Shown: piece after piece, positions 17,366 to 26,981 of the stretch
Numbering within the stretch: the first letter of the stretch is position 1
Layout: every line of letters starts with the position of its first letter
From: Bacteroidales bacterium UBA4772
Lineage (GTDB): Bacteria; Bacteroidota; Bacteroidia; Bacteroidales; VadinHA17
Direction: 5' to 3'
DNA length: 64,000 nt
Assembly (NCBI GenBank): GCA_002403305.1
Contig: DHHM01000022.1
Span: 184,641 to 248,640 of the forward strand
Program-made: the position numbers and the translations under genes
The notes under the pieces: model-generated
Seen by the model: the letters and a program-made list of their open reading frames with translations, nothing else
Databases searched by the model: none
What the model was told of the DNA's origin: nothing

Positions 17366-17399
17366 AAGGGTGTCTCATTTTATGATTTGAGGCACCCTT
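17366..17399. terminator. Bidirectional terminator between GDP-mannose gene and gldN
   Basis: Strong hairpin: arms AAGGGTGTCTCA and TGAGGCACCCTT, 12 pairs with one G-T wobble, and a 10-base loop. The right side is followed by a T-rich run on the plus strand (CATTTTTC) and the left side by an A-rich run (T-rich on the minus strand). It serves both converging genes. Confidence 0.8.
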
Positions 17400-17417
17400 C
17401 ATTTTTCAATCGTTCAC

Positions 17418-18287
17418 CTAGTATTCCCAGAGATCCTGTTCAAAGTTAAAGATCTCATTCTTTATACGTTCGGCTTCGAAGATCTGGGCAGGACCCATCT
17501 TATACTGGTTGATGTACCTGTCGTCGTAGACATTTGACTCGGCCACGATGTAACCGTTGAACCTCCGCTGCAGGAGCAGGTCCTCGAAGGAGATCCTCTG
17601 TGCATCGTTGAAGCTGTTGAAAGCCTCGTGTGTTGCCAGTGCCTGCCTGACGTCCTCATACCTGATCCAGAAAAGGCGTCTCTTCACCAGCCGTGATGTG
17701 ATCTGGTCATATCCCATGTATATGGGGCATATCCCTATTATCCGCACATCAAGACGCGAATGCTTCTTGTCAAAGAACCACTCCTCGAGCAGCATCAGCT
17801 GCTTGATGTCGGCAGGATTCTCCATGTTGGTAACGGTGGAGTCGCGCTCATTGCCGAATGCATCAACGATAGCTATGGTCATGGTATCGCGGTTCATCTT
17901 GGCTGCAATGTCGTTATAGGTGGTGGGTATGGTCATGGCGTCACCGTCGGTGGCCTGCACCCTGCCCGAAAGGATCTCATTGAGGAGGATGCCCGAAAAA
18001 TTCATCCTTCCGTCAGACATCTCAGAGGTGAACCGGTTATTCTCAGCATCATACCTGAGTGACGGATAGTAGAGATTCAGGTTCATCTTCTCCCTCAGGT
18101 CAACTATACGGTATAGTCTTTTAGACCATATTACGTCGGACTCACCGAGGTAGGTATAGCTGATCTTCTCGTTCTGTGGAATCTGTTTCTCATAGATATC
18201 GCCGAACGACTGTGCCATTGAGGCCGTGCAGATCAGGAGGCCTGCAAGGCCTGCCAGAATGCTCCTTTTCATGGTTTGTATCTTCAT
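17418..18287 (-). CDS. gldN: Type IX secretion system protein GldN
   Basis: A 289-residue periplasmic T9SS core protein with a signal peptide (residues 1-25, ending TASMAQ). In relatives GldN (PorN) forms rings with the lipoprotein GldK under the outer membrane and contacts GldM. The SYTYLGESDVIWSKRLYRIVDLREK opening and the late FEDLLLQRRFNGYIVAESNVYDDR region are characteristic. It lies three bases after gldM, last in the gld operon, and its transcript ends at a strong terminator. M6 is an alternative start. Confidence 0.93.
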   Translation of the reverse strand: MKIQTMKRSILAGLAGLLICTASMAQSFGDIYEKQIPQNEKISYTYLGESDVIWSKRLYRIVDLREKMNLNLYYPSLRYDAENNRFTSEMSDGRMNFSGILLNEILSGRVQATDGDAMTIPTTYNDIAAKMNRDTMTIAIVDAFGNERDSTVTNMENPADIKQLMLLEEWFFDKKHSRLDVRIIGICPIYMGYDQITSRLVKRRLFWIRYEDVRQALATHEAFNSFNDAQRISFEDLLLQRRFNGYIVAESNVYDDRYINQYKMGPAQIFEAERIKNEIFNFEQDLWEY

Positions 18288-18290
18288 TTT

Positions 18291-19934
18291 TTAGTTAATC
18301 TTAAGTATTATCGGGTTGAGATCCCTGGTTCTTCCGTCGGGTCCGACTGCCTTTATCTTCTCTATGATCAGCTTCTGGCCGGCGCGCAGGTTGCCTATCA
18401 GTTCTTTCTGCTTGCTGGTGATCCTGTTGCTGTTTGACTCAGCCGTGATCTCAAAGCCCCTGTCATTCACTGATACAGTAAATCCGGTGACCGTATAGGT
18501 AAGGTCGAATTCAAAGTTCTCAAGCACGGCTGCGACTACCTGCTGTGCTGCAGCGACACTTCTGAGGACATTGCCCTCCTTCATGTTGGCGAACCTTGCC
18601 TCGGGGTCGGGAAGTCTTCTCACCCTGAATTCAACAGGAGGGAACGACTGTACCTTACCGTCTATATTGGCTGACACGATGATCTGTGCGTTTTGTCCCA
18701 CGGTACGGGGCTGTGCCACATATTCACCGCGGTAGTCCTTGTATTTGCCCCTCTTGATATCGCCGTTGGTCATGCGTACGGTCAGCTTGTCTGATCCGAC
18801 ACCCGGGACAGATATGTCAAGCGGGTTCTGTATGCCCTGGTAGAGCACATTCATTGCTGTGGGGGAAACAACCACGTTGGGCATGCCCACGGAGTATTTC
18901 TGATCGAATTTGTATGAGCGGATACTTCCGTCGGGAGCCCTCATTTTTATGATACCGCCCCACGACTTCTCACCAACGGAGCCTGCCCGGACCCTGTAGA
19001 TGCCCCTGCCTGAGTCATCTATGGGTAGCTTTGTGGACTGGCTGGACGGCTCGTATGACAGAGATCCGTCAGCATTGGTTGTGGTGGTGTAAGGACCAAC
19101 GAAGATCTCGAGATACTGGGTGGTATCGGTTGCAGCAACGAATACTTTTGCCTCGTATTCATTACCCTGCATCACGTATGAGGTGTTGGTAGTGACCGTA
19201 GGTATGATGTAGTTGAACTTGAAAGAGCCGGCGTCGATCTGTGTGTAGAGAAAGTTAAGGACATCGGTCTCGGCGTTTCTTACGTCGACCTGCATTTTCG
19301 ACAGGATGGTTATGACGGCCACCAGCGGCAATGTCTGGAACTGAGCTGTCACCCAGTCTTCGGTGCCGGTGCCCTCAAGGTTGACAGGGTCATCTGTATT
19401 GAGAATATCAAGGATGGACTGTTCTGCTCCTATATCCTTACCTTCAAGGGTCTCAACGAGGAACTGCCTGTAATCTTCAATCAGTGCCTTGAGGTCATTG
19501 CCCTTGCCACCCTGGTTTGCTCCTACCAGAATTTCTGAAGGGATGTTGTTCTCATCGATCCTTTTCACCTTGGTGATATCAATCCGGTTGTCGGGGAGAA
19601 GAGCCTCTGCCTCGGGACCTTCAGCCTTGGTGATGATCTCGACCTTCAGGTCATGGATATAGTTAAAGAGTTCATCGGCACGTGCCTTAACGTCATAGGC
19701 CTTTGTCTTCCACGGTCCGGCCTTCTCCGGGTTCTCAGCCGCGGCAGCATCAAAAGTGGCATAGGTGATGTCATTCTTCTTGATATAGTTGGCCGTTGTT
19801 TTCGTCAGACTCAGGTCTACCTTCTTGAAAGCTTCAACGGCCTCTTTTGAAACGTTAAGAGCAAGCATGGCAGTAAGGATAAGGTACATCATACCTATCA
19901 TCTTTTGCCGCGGTGTCTCTTTTCCCTTAGACAT
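18291..19934 (-). CDS. gldM: Type IX secretion system motor protein GldM
   Basis: A 547-residue protein, the usual GldM size. One N-terminal membrane helix (residues 12-30, GMMYLILTAMLALNVSKEA) inserts into the GldL ring, and the rest forms the elongated periplasmic D1-D4 beta domains that reach the GldK/N ring. The openings RQKMIGMMYLILTAMLALNV and FKKVDLSLTKT are near-invariant in the family. With GldL it forms the proton-driven motor that powers secretion and gliding. Confidence 0.95.
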   Translation of the reverse strand: MSKGKETPRQKMIGMMYLILTAMLALNVSKEAVEAFKKVDLSLTKTTANYIKKNDITYATFDAAAAENPEKAGPWKTKAYDVKARADELFNYIHDLKVEIITKAEGPEAEALLPDNRIDITKVKRIDENNIPSEILVGANQGGKGNDLKALIEDYRQFLVETLEGKDIGAEQSILDILNTDDPVNLEGTGTEDWVTAQFQTLPLVAVITILSKMQVDVRNAETDVLNFLYTQIDAGSFKFNYIIPTVTTNTSYVMQGNEYEAKVFVAATDTTQYLEIFVGPYTTTTNADGSLSYEPSSQSTKLPIDDSGRGIYRVRAGSVGEKSWGGIIKMRAPDGSIRSYKFDQKYSVGMPNVVVSPTAMNVLYQGIQNPLDISVPGVGSDKLTVRMTNGDIKRGKYKDYRGEYVAQPRTVGQNAQIIVSANIDGKVQSFPPVEFRVRRLPDPEARFANMKEGNVLRSVAAAQQVVAAVLENFEFDLTYTVTGFTVSVNDRGFEITAESNSNRITSKQKELIGNLRAGQKLIIEKIKAVGPDGRTRDLNPIILKIN

Positions 19935-19982
19935 TGGTAAATAATTTAGATGTTATCAGAAATATTGTTGAGACCGTCATTG

Positions 19983-20837
19983 CTACTTCACGTTCATTGC
20001 TGCAAGCATGTTGCCGTACACACTGTTGAGTGAGCTGAGGTTTTCATTGAGTTTGGCAACCTGGTCGCGGTATTTCTTTGTGTCATCGGCTGAACCGGAG
20101 AGGTCCTGCATCAGGCCTTCAATTCCCTTATAGATCACCTCGGAATTTTTGACGTGTTCATTGGTGCCGCGCAGCTGAAGCTCATAGGCAGCGTTGAGAG
20201 CCGAGAGGTTCTTGTTAAGGGACTCCAGCTTTTCATTATAGGCCTTACCTCCGGTCTCGATGGTTTTGGATGATTCACCTATAGCCTGGTACACAGGGCC
20301 TGTTTCTGCCATTGACCTTGCAGTCTGTGTTGCGGAATCAGAGAGGTTCTTCAGCGACTCGTTTGCTTTCCTGATGGTTCCGGCGTACTCATTGGTGGTA
20401 ACAGCCAGGTCGCCCATGGAGTTGAGGTTGCTTGTTGTCTCGGTAAGCTTTTTCAGCCCCTGGCTCAGCCTGTCAAACACCTCGGGTGTGATACCGGCAT
20501 TGGCAAGCATCCTGTCAAACTGTGACAGTCCTGCTCCTCCGCCGTAACCGCCGCCACCGCCGCCGACAGCAGCGAAACCTACATCTTCGCCTGAGTAATT
20601 CGGATCAAGCTGGGGATATACCAGCTTCCAGTCAGGCTCCTCCTTGAGAGGCTCAAAGGCCGAGAAGAAGAAGATGACGGCCTCTGTTATCAGACCCAGG
20701 GAGAGGAGTAATCCTGCCATAGGATAGTGCTGTATCTTGAAAAGAGCGCCGATTATCACGACTGAGGCTCCCCAGCCGTAAAGTTTGGACATGAATGCTT
20801 TCCACTTACTTGTGTGAACAAATTCCGAAAGGCCCAT
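19983..20837 (-). CDS. gldL: Type IX secretion system motor protein GldL
   Basis: A 284-residue inner-membrane protein with two membrane helices (about residues 20-36 and 41-62). The second contains the TEAVIFFFSAFEP segment with glutamates at 52 and 62; the conserved helix glutamate is needed for proton coupling in Flavobacterium GldL. A glycine-rich linker (about 93-103) and a long helical cytoplasmic tail follow. It pairs with GldM directly downstream. Confidence 0.94.
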   Translation of the reverse strand: MGLSEFVHTSKWKAFMSKLYGWGASVVIIGALFKIQHYPMAGLLLSLGLITEAVIFFFSAFEPLKEEPDWKLVYPQLDPNYSGEDVGFAAVGGGGGGYGGGAGLSQFDRMLANAGITPEVFDRLSQGLKKLTETTSNLNSMGDLAVTTNEYAGTIRKANESLKNLSDSATQTARSMAETGPVYQAIGESSKTIETGGKAYNEKLESLNKNLSALNAAYELQLRGTNEHVKNSEVIYKGIEGLMQDLSGSADDTKKYRDQVAKLNENLSSLNSVYGNMLAAMNVK

Positions 20838-20864
20838 TATAGTAGTAATTAAGGTTAAACTGTA

Positions 20865-22199
20865 TTAATTGTTGACTCCAATATATGTTCTTACGTTACG
20901 GAACCCGACAAATGACTTGGTTGAGTCCTGGTATTCATAATCCCTTGAGGATGTCTGCATGAAGTATGCGATATCCTTCCATGATCCGCCCCTGATGACT
21001 TTGCGCTTCAGCACCGGGGGATCCTCGGGACGTGCATTGTATTCATAATCAGGGTTAAGGTCGTGGGTGAAGACGTATGACGAGGGGTGGTATGCGCACG
21101 AGGTCCACTCGGCCACGTTGCCCGACATGTCAAACAGTCCGTACTCATTTGGTTCAAAGGATGCCACCTTTATTGTATATACGGCACCGTCGTCAATATA
21201 GTTACCGCGCAGTGGCTTGAAGTTGGCCAGGAAGCAGCCCTCATAGTTGCGGGTATAGGGTCCGCCCCACGGGTACATCGAGAGGTCAAGACCGCCGCGT
21301 GCTGCGTATTCCCATTCGGTCTCAAGCGGGAGACGGTAGTTATGGACGTCGGCAACGCCCTGCTTGCGCAGATGATCATTCATGAAGTTGGTACGCCAGA
21401 CGCTGAATGCGCGTGCCTGCACCCACGATACTCCCACAACGGGGTAGTCGTCATAACCGGGGTGCCAGAAGTAAAGTGTGGCCCACGGCTCGTTGAATGA
21501 ATAGGTGAAATCACGTATCCATGCCAGCGTATCAGGGTAGATATTTACATTATGGTGCATGATGAACGACGAGCGGTTGACCACATCGGTGGTATTGCCT
21601 TCGAGGTCGGTGACCTGCCCTTCGTATTTCTGATCCTTGTAGTTGTACCTGGCCCTGGCTGCCTGCCTGTAGTCGACCCAGAAGTATGAGTAGTTCAGCA
21701 ACCGTGTGTCTATCTGCTTGTTGGCGTTGAAGCGTTCTTCAGGAGGATAGTACATGGTCTCGAGTACCGCAAGTACATTCTCATCATCATAGTCTATCTT
21801 CTCTTCCCAGTTAAGGATATAGGGTTCAAGGATATTGCCCTCATCATCGGTGCGGAAGAACTCAAAGCCCTCGATGCCTTCCTCGCCCAGCCTGGTTCTC
21901 AGGATGGAGTCACGCACCCAGTAGGTAAACTGCCGGTACTTGTTGTTGGTGATCTCAGTCTGGTCCATCCAGAAGGCCTCAACAGTGACAGTCTTGGAGA
22001 GGCTGTTCATGGCACGAAGCGGATCCTGATCACTCGGGCCCATTGTGAACGAACCGGCAGGGATGAAGGCCATCTCAAACGGTTCCGGCTCGTAGAATTT
22101 CTTCCTTCCCGGGACGCCTGTCAGCTCACCCGACTCGTAGGAGGAACACCCGGTAACAACAAATATTGATGCCAGAGCTAAAAGGGTTACCTTTTTCAT
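20865..22199 (-). CDS. gldK: Type IX secretion lipoprotein GldK (FGE-sulfatase-like fold)
   Basis: A 444-residue outer-membrane lipoprotein. The signal peptide ends VVTGC with lipid cysteine 18. The body has the formylglycine-generating-enzyme (SUMF1) fold, with FIPAGSFTMGPSD near residue 50, VSWVQARAFSVW and RLPLETEWEYAARGG in the middle, and FDMSGNVAEWT and VIRGGSWKD near the end. GldK (PorK) forms the periplasmic ring with GldN. The start was placed at the ATG of the lipoprotein signal, 40 codons inside the open frame. Confidence 0.94.
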   Translation of the reverse strand: MKKVTLLALASIFVVTGCSSYESGELTGVPGRKKFYEPEPFEMAFIPAGSFTMGPSDQDPLRAMNSLSKTVTVEAFWMDQTEITNNKYRQFTYWVRDSILRTRLGEEGIEGFEFFRTDDEGNILEPYILNWEEKIDYDDENVLAVLETMYYPPEERFNANKQIDTRLLNYSYFWVDYRQAARARYNYKDQKYEGQVTDLEGNTTDVVNRSSFIMHHNVNIYPDTLAWIRDFTYSFNEPWATLYFWHPGYDDYPVVGVSWVQARAFSVWRTNFMNDHLRKQGVADVHNYRLPLETEWEYAARGGLDLSMYPWGGPYTRNYEGCFLANFKPLRGNYIDDGAVYTIKVASFEPNEYGLFDMSGNVAEWTSCAYHPSSYVFTHDLNPDYEYNARPEDPPVLKRKVIRGGSWKDIAYFMQTSSRDYEYQDSTKSFVGFRNVRTYIGVNN

Positions 22200-22342
22200 G
22201 TGTGAAGAGTTTATTTTTTTAAGGTCACATGGAACTCTCATGTCCGGATTACCAGCTTCATTACTTTTTATGTCTCTATAACATGAGGGTCTCATATACT
22301 TTTCAATTTTAAAACGCAAATGAATTGAATCTATTCTGTCAG

Positions 22343-23287
22343 TTACAAAAATCTTATGCTTTTATATTTGGTGACGCTTTTTCCCAGGCCGATGTCAAAA
22401 CTGTACGAAACAACGAATTCATGCGATCCGCTGGTGCCTTTTCTGATCTCCGATATCGGGAAGTCATATCCATATCCAATTTTAAGACCGTTGTACAATT
22501 CTATACCTGCAAAACCTGTGACTGCGTCACTTATCCTGTATGAAACGCCACCCCATATCTTTTTATTGTATCTGAACATATTTGTTGCAACATATTGTGT
22601 TGTTGCGCCATCGTTGACGATGAAAACTGACGGAATGAGCTCGAAGGCAGGGTTGGGGAGCTGGAAGTAGTATCCTGCGGTCAGGTAATATTGCCGGCTA
22701 ACATAAGTGGCTGTTTCGGAGTATTTTATTTTAGGTTGGTTGACATGTGTTACTGATATCCCGGCATAATAATTTAGACCCTGGTAATAGACTCCTGCCG
22801 AGAGATCGAGTGCGATAAAACTTTCATCATTTTCCGGTATGAGCGGGTCTCCGGAGGGTGGTGTATGGGTTGTTCCGGAGGGTATGAACCACTCGGGGGC
22901 GAGTGTCTTGTTGAGCATGCCGAGGCTGAAGCCTGCCCCCAGGTTGCCTGTGCCTATAGGGAAGAGGTATGAGTAGGAGAGGCTCAGGTTGATGTCATTG
23001 CTGAAACCGTACTGGTCGGCTTCTACTAAAAGGCCTGCTCCGCTGCGCAGCCCGAACAGGCTGAACGGGGTGTTGACATTGAAGATCGTGGTGGAGGGGG
23101 CACCCGTGAATCCAACCCACTGCTGCCGTGTCAGTGCGGTGGCGGTGACCATACCGCTCATGCCTGAGTAGCCAGGGTTGTAGGTCTGTGTGTTGAACAT
23201 ATAATAGCTCAGCACAGGATCCTGTTGCCCAAAGACCATGCTTACCGTAATAAAAAAGGCTGAAATGGCTGTCCTGACTTTCTTCAT
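22343..23287 (-). CDS. PorP/SprF-family outer-membrane protein
   Basis: A 314-residue beta-barrel protein with a signal peptide (residues 1-20, ending MVFG). The opening QQDPVLSYYMFNTQTYNPGYSG is the PorP/SprF family mark (DPxxSqYmFNxxxxNPAyaG), and the remaining strands are aromatic-rich. PorP is a T9SS component that associates with the PorK/N ring via PorE. The position directly before gldK, as in Porphyromonas and Flavobacterium relatives, makes a PorP role likely. The 143-base gap to gldK has no recognised promoter. Confidence 0.88.
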   Translation of the reverse strand: MKKVRTAISAFFITVSMVFGQQDPVLSYYMFNTQTYNPGYSGMSGMVTATALTRQQWVGFTGAPSTTIFNVNTPFSLFGLRSGAGLLVEADQYGFSNDINLSLSYSYLFPIGTGNLGAGFSLGMLNKTLAPEWFIPSGTTHTPPSGDPLIPENDESFIALDLSAGVYYQGLNYYAGISVTHVNQPKIKYSETATYVSRQYYLTAGYYFQLPNPAFELIPSVFIVNDGATTQYVATNMFRYNKKIWGGVSYRISDAVTGFAGIELYNGLKIGYGYDFPISEIRKGTSGSHEFVVSYSFDIGLGKSVTKYKSIRFL

Positions 23288-23367
23288 CTTCAAGGAGCTC
23301 CTCTGCACCTCAATAGTAACGAGTAAAATAAATAAAAAATATGCAAGCAGCCAAATCAGGTTATTTT

Positions 23368-24537
23368 TTACTGGCTGAACCTGAGCATGGCTCTTGTCCA
23401 CCTGTCGGGCACCTGGTCCCTGTTGGCCATGAGGTAGTCTTCGTAGGAGCATGCAAGGAAGTGTGGGTCGCCCCTGGTGTCGCGTATCTCTATCCACCAC
23501 CGTTCGGTGATGTTGCTCCTGATGAAGATCGCCTCACTGTCGAGGTCACTGAGGGTCACATGGTAGCGTGTGAAACGGTTGTTCATCTGATCGCCGAGGT
23601 ATGATATCTCATACTGCTTCTGTGAGAAGCCTTCCAGGAAGAACCAGAGCATCTGGGCGGCGAGGTGGGATGTCTGTGACCGGTTGTCAAGGGTGGGGTT
23701 TACCTCCGTGATGGCGAGAATCTTCAGGTTGTCCGATAGGCCGGCATAACGTGCCTGCAGGCAGATCTCCTCGCCGTAGAAGCCGTTGGCTGACGGCAGC
23801 CAGGTGCCCGGCGCGTCAGACTGCCGTACGGCGCCCATATCAAAGAGTGCCGCCGTGGCATCGCGGAAGATCGGTTCGGTCTCATTTATGGCAGCCCGTA
23901 CCTCACCTATCCGCATCATGTCATAGTGTCTGCGGTTAAAACGGTTCACCACCTGCTGGTCGGTCAGATAGGTCTGGTAACCGAGGGCCGAGAGGTGTGA
24001 GAGGTAACTGCTGCTGCGGTATATTAGGTCATTCATCCAGTTGAGAGAGTCGGGCGGCCGCTTTTCTGCGGTGAAGTCGAGCCTGGAGTCAACGGATACC
24101 AGTGACCAGCTCTTCTTCTGCGACGAGAGGCAGCGGTCAATGGCGGGCATGAGAGCACTGGTGCCGCCGAGGATCACCGGGACCACATTGGCGTCAAGCA
24201 GCTGTATCAGCACGTCGCGCAGTCCGGCAAGGGTGTCGTCAAAGGAGCTGCCGGGACGCAGGTTGCCGAGGTCTGTGACCTTCATCTTTCCCGGCAGGCG
24301 TGAGAAGGAGTAGAGGCATTTCCTGATCGCATCGGGGGCATGGGCAGCACCTGTATTTGCCGAGGAGCGGTCATCAGGCACACCCACAATGGCGACGGCA
24401 AAACCATCCAGGTCGCCGATAGGGGCGTTGCCGGTGTTGACGGCGACGCCGTGCGAAAAGGCTGCCGCTCCTTTCAGGGGCTCTGCCTCAGGCCTGTCAA
24501 GACAAACAGGATCGAAATAGTGGTTCAGGTCGATCAT
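23368..24537 (-). CDS. Arginase-fold protein with degenerate metal site
   Basis: A 389-residue ureohydrolase-fold protein related to formimidoylglutamase/arginase. The three metal motifs are recognisable but altered: GGxH reads GGTS, DAHxD reads DSRLD, and SxDxDxxDP reads FDMGAVR. Of the six Mn ligands, one His became Ser, one His became Arg and one Asp became Gly. The late guanidinium-binding-type ITEVNPTLD element remains. Ordinary two-metal hydrolysis is unlikely, so a binding or structural role is inferred. It lies 13 bases after topA and upstream of the porP-like/gldKLMN genes. Confidence 0.75.
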   Translation of the reverse strand: MIDLNHYFDPVCLDRPEAEPLKGAAAFSHGVAVNTGNAPIGDLDGFAVAIVGVPDDRSSANTGAAHAPDAIRKCLYSFSRLPGKMKVTDLGNLRPGSSFDDTLAGLRDVLIQLLDANVVPVILGGTSALMPAIDRCLSSQKKSWSLVSVDSRLDFTAEKRPPDSLNWMNDLIYRSSSYLSHLSALGYQTYLTDQQVVNRFNRRHYDMMRIGEVRAAINETEPIFRDATAALFDMGAVRQSDAPGTWLPSANGFYGEEICLQARYAGLSDNLKILAITEVNPTLDNRSQTSHLAAQMLWFFLEGFSQKQYEISYLGDQMNNRFTRYHVTLSDLDSEAIFIRSNITERWWIEIRDTRGDPHFLACSYEDYLMANRDQVPDRWTRAMLRFSQ

Positions 24538-24550
24538 ATTATATATAAGG

Positions 24551-26869
24551 TCACTTCTTCTTTCCTCCCCTGGCGCTCTTTGTCCTGCCGCCCTTCTCTA
24601 TGATGACAAGGCACTCTTCCCTGGTAAGCTTTTGAGGGTCAGTGCCTTTCGGGATGCGGTAGTTAGCCCCGTCATATGCCAGGTATGGTCCGTATCTGCC
24701 GTTGAGTACCTTGATATCACCGAATTCGCTGATGAGCTTCTGAGCGTCACCCTTCCTCTTCTCCCTGATCAGCTCTATGCCTCTCTCACCCGTGATGGTA
24801 TAGGGGTCATCGACATCTTTTTTCAGGGAGTAGAATTTACCTGCATGTTTCACGTAGGGCCCGAACTTGCCTATGCCTACCATCATCTCTTCATCTTCAA
24901 AGGTGCCGATGACACGCGGCAGCGCAAAGAGCGCCAGGGCCTCCTCAAGGGTGATGGTCTCAAGAAGCTGGTCGCGCCTCAGGTTGGCAAACCGCGGCTT
25001 GCTGTCGGGTGATGCCTCTCCCAGTTGAACCACCGGGCCATACCTGCTCATCTTCACCGTGACAGGCAGCCCTGTCTCCGGGTCGGTGCCCAGCTCACGC
25101 GCTCCGGTACTCCGCGCCCTGGTGGAGAGTGACTCATCCACCGACTTGTGGAAGGGGCTGTAGAACTGAGATATCATCTTATCCCATTCGAGCTCGCCGG
25201 AGGCTATCTCATCAAACTCCTTCTCCACACCTGCGGTAAAGTTGTAATCGATGATGTCAGGGAAGTTAGCCATCAGGAAGTCGTTGACGATCATGCCTAT
25301 ATCTTTGGGAAAAAGCTTTGACTTCTCCTTGCCCGCCATCTCGCTCTTCTCGCTTCTCGTGATCTTTCCTTTGACCAGGGTGAACTGTGTTACCGTCCGC
25401 TTTTCTCCGGGCCGGTCCTCGCGTGCAACGTATCCGCGCGACTGTATGGTTGAGATAATGGGAGCATAGGTTGAGGGTCTTCCTATTCCAAGCTCCTCGA
25501 GCTTCTTCACCAGGCTGGCCTCGGTATATCGCGGCGGCGGGGTGGTAAAACGCTGCAGGGCGGTAATGGTGGCAGGGACAAGAGCCATACCCCTGTCAAC
25601 GCGCGGGAGGATCGTTTTTTCGTCCTCGGCAGCGTTGCTGTCAAATGATTCGTTATAAACCCTGAGGAAACCGTCAAAGAGTATCACCTCCCCGGTGGCG
25701 GTGAAGGTTACAGGGGACGATGACATGCCGATGGTTACCGTTGTCTTTTCTATCTCGGCATCAGCCATCTGTGATGCGATGGCTCTCCGCCAGATCAGCT
25801 CGTAGAGTTTTTTCTCGTTGTTGCTGCCCGTTGCTTCTTTCCTGTCGAAATAGGTTGGTCTGATTGCTTCATGAGCCTCCTGGGCACCCCTGGAGTGCGT
25901 CTTGAACTGCCGTGTGCGGGAGTACTTCGCCCCGAATTCGCCGGTGATAACCTCCCTGGCTGTGTTGAGCGCCAGTGTCGAGAGGTTTGTTGAGTCGGTC
26001 CTCATGTATGTTATCTTCCCTGCTTCATACAGCTTCTGTGCCACCGACATTGTCTGTGCCACAGAGAAACCGAGCTTGCGCCAGGCTTCCTGCTGCAGTG
26101 TCGATGTGGTGAAGGGGGGTGCCGGCGAGCGGGTTCCGGGTCTGACAACTATATTTTCAACAGCGAAGATGGAGTTGCTGCACTGCTGCAGGAAACTCTC
26201 AGCTTCAGGTTCGGTTCCGAATTTTTTAGGACACTCAGCCTTAAGGATCACCTCAGCGCCCTCACTGTTGGTCCCTTCAAATGTACCTGTCACCCTGAAT
26301 GCCGAGTCAGGCACGAAGCTGATGATCTCACGCTCACGGTCAACCAGCAGCCGCACGGCTACCGACTGCACCCTGCCTGCCGAGAGGGAGGGCTGAACCT
26401 TCTTCCACAGTACGGGAGAGATCTCAAAACCCACCAGCCTGTCGAGTATGCGGCGCGCCTGCTGGGCATTGACAAGGTTCATGTCAACCTGGCGCGGCGA
26501 CTCCACAGCGCGGTTGATGGCATCCCTGGTTATCTCATGGAACACGATGCGGCGGGTTGACGAGGGATCAAGGCCCAGGACCGAGATAAGATGCCAGGCT
26601 ATGGCCTCACCCTCACGGTCCTCGTCAGAGGCTATCCATACCTTCCCGGCCTGACCGGCCAGCTTGCGCAGCTCACTGACAACCTTCTTCTTGTCATCAG
26701 GAACCTCGTATACAGGGTTGAACCCCTTCTCAACCTCTACCCCCAGGTTGTTCTTTGCGAGATCACGTATGTGCCCGTAACTGGAGACTACTGTGAAGTC
26801 CTTTCCGAGAAATTTTTCTATCGTTTTGGCTTTGGCAGGGGATTCAACTATTACCAGATTTTCTGTCAT
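24551..26869 (-). CDS. topA: DNA topoisomerase I
   Basis: A 772-residue type IA topoisomerase that relaxes negative supercoils. The Toprim motif VESPAKAKTIEKFLG is at residues 8-22, with acidic DEDREGEAIAWH near 80. The catalytic tyrosine lies in KITYMRTDSTNLS (about residue 290). Instead of Cys4 zinc fingers, the C-terminus has repeated KFGPYVKHAGKFY/RYGPYLAYDGANY topoisomerase C-terminal modules, as usual in Bacteroidota. First gene of the run leading to gldN. Confidence 0.97.
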   Translation of the reverse strand: MTENLVIVESPAKAKTIEKFLGKDFTVVSSYGHIRDLAKNNLGVEVEKGFNPVYEVPDDKKKVVSELRKLAGQAGKVWIASDEDREGEAIAWHLISVLGLDPSSTRRIVFHEITRDAINRAVESPRQVDMNLVNAQQARRILDRLVGFEISPVLWKKVQPSLSAGRVQSVAVRLLVDREREIISFVPDSAFRVTGTFEGTNSEGAEVILKAECPKKFGTEPEAESFLQQCSNSIFAVENIVVRPGTRSPAPPFTTSTLQQEAWRKLGFSVAQTMSVAQKLYEAGKITYMRTDSTNLSTLALNTAREVITGEFGAKYSRTRQFKTHSRGAQEAHEAIRPTYFDRKEATGSNNEKKLYELIWRRAIASQMADAEIEKTTVTIGMSSSPVTFTATGEVILFDGFLRVYNESFDSNAAEDEKTILPRVDRGMALVPATITALQRFTTPPPRYTEASLVKKLEELGIGRPSTYAPIISTIQSRGYVAREDRPGEKRTVTQFTLVKGKITRSEKSEMAGKEKSKLFPKDIGMIVNDFLMANFPDIIDYNFTAGVEKEFDEIASGELEWDKMISQFYSPFHKSVDESLSTRARSTGARELGTDPETGLPVTVKMSRYGPVVQLGEASPDSKPRFANLRRDQLLETITLEEALALFALPRVIGTFEDEEMMVGIGKFGPYVKHAGKFYSLKKDVDDPYTITGERGIELIREKRKGDAQKLISEFGDIKVLNGRYGPYLAYDGANYRIPKGTDPQKLTREECLVIIEKGGRTKSARGGKKK

Positions 26870-26891
26870 CAGAGATTTTTTAAAAACAGGG

Positions 26892-26923
26892 CAAAGTAAA
26901 TGATTATGGCTACTAACTTCAAA
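26892..26923 (-). promoter_or_regulatory. Candidate promoter of topA and possibly the gld run
   Basis: The minus strand reads TTTG (26920-26923), 20 bases, then TTACTTTG (26892-26899). The -33 element and spacing are right and the -7 box is one base off TANNTTTG. It is the only candidate I see driving topA and the genes behind it. Confidence 0.45.
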
Positions 26924-26981
26924 ATTATTAATTAAGATTCTGTATTAATCATTAAATTAGCGCCCATATCATCAAGGTACA

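Noticed and set aside
20865..22199. Sulfatase-modifying factor (formylglycine-generating enzyme)
   Set aside because: The fold is shared, but the lipoprotein signal and position before gldL/M/N identify GldK.
22200..22342. Promoter and hairpin (CTCATGT...ACATGAG) before gldK
   Set aside because: Arms are short with about 40 bases between them, and no TANNTTTG box lies on the minus strand here.
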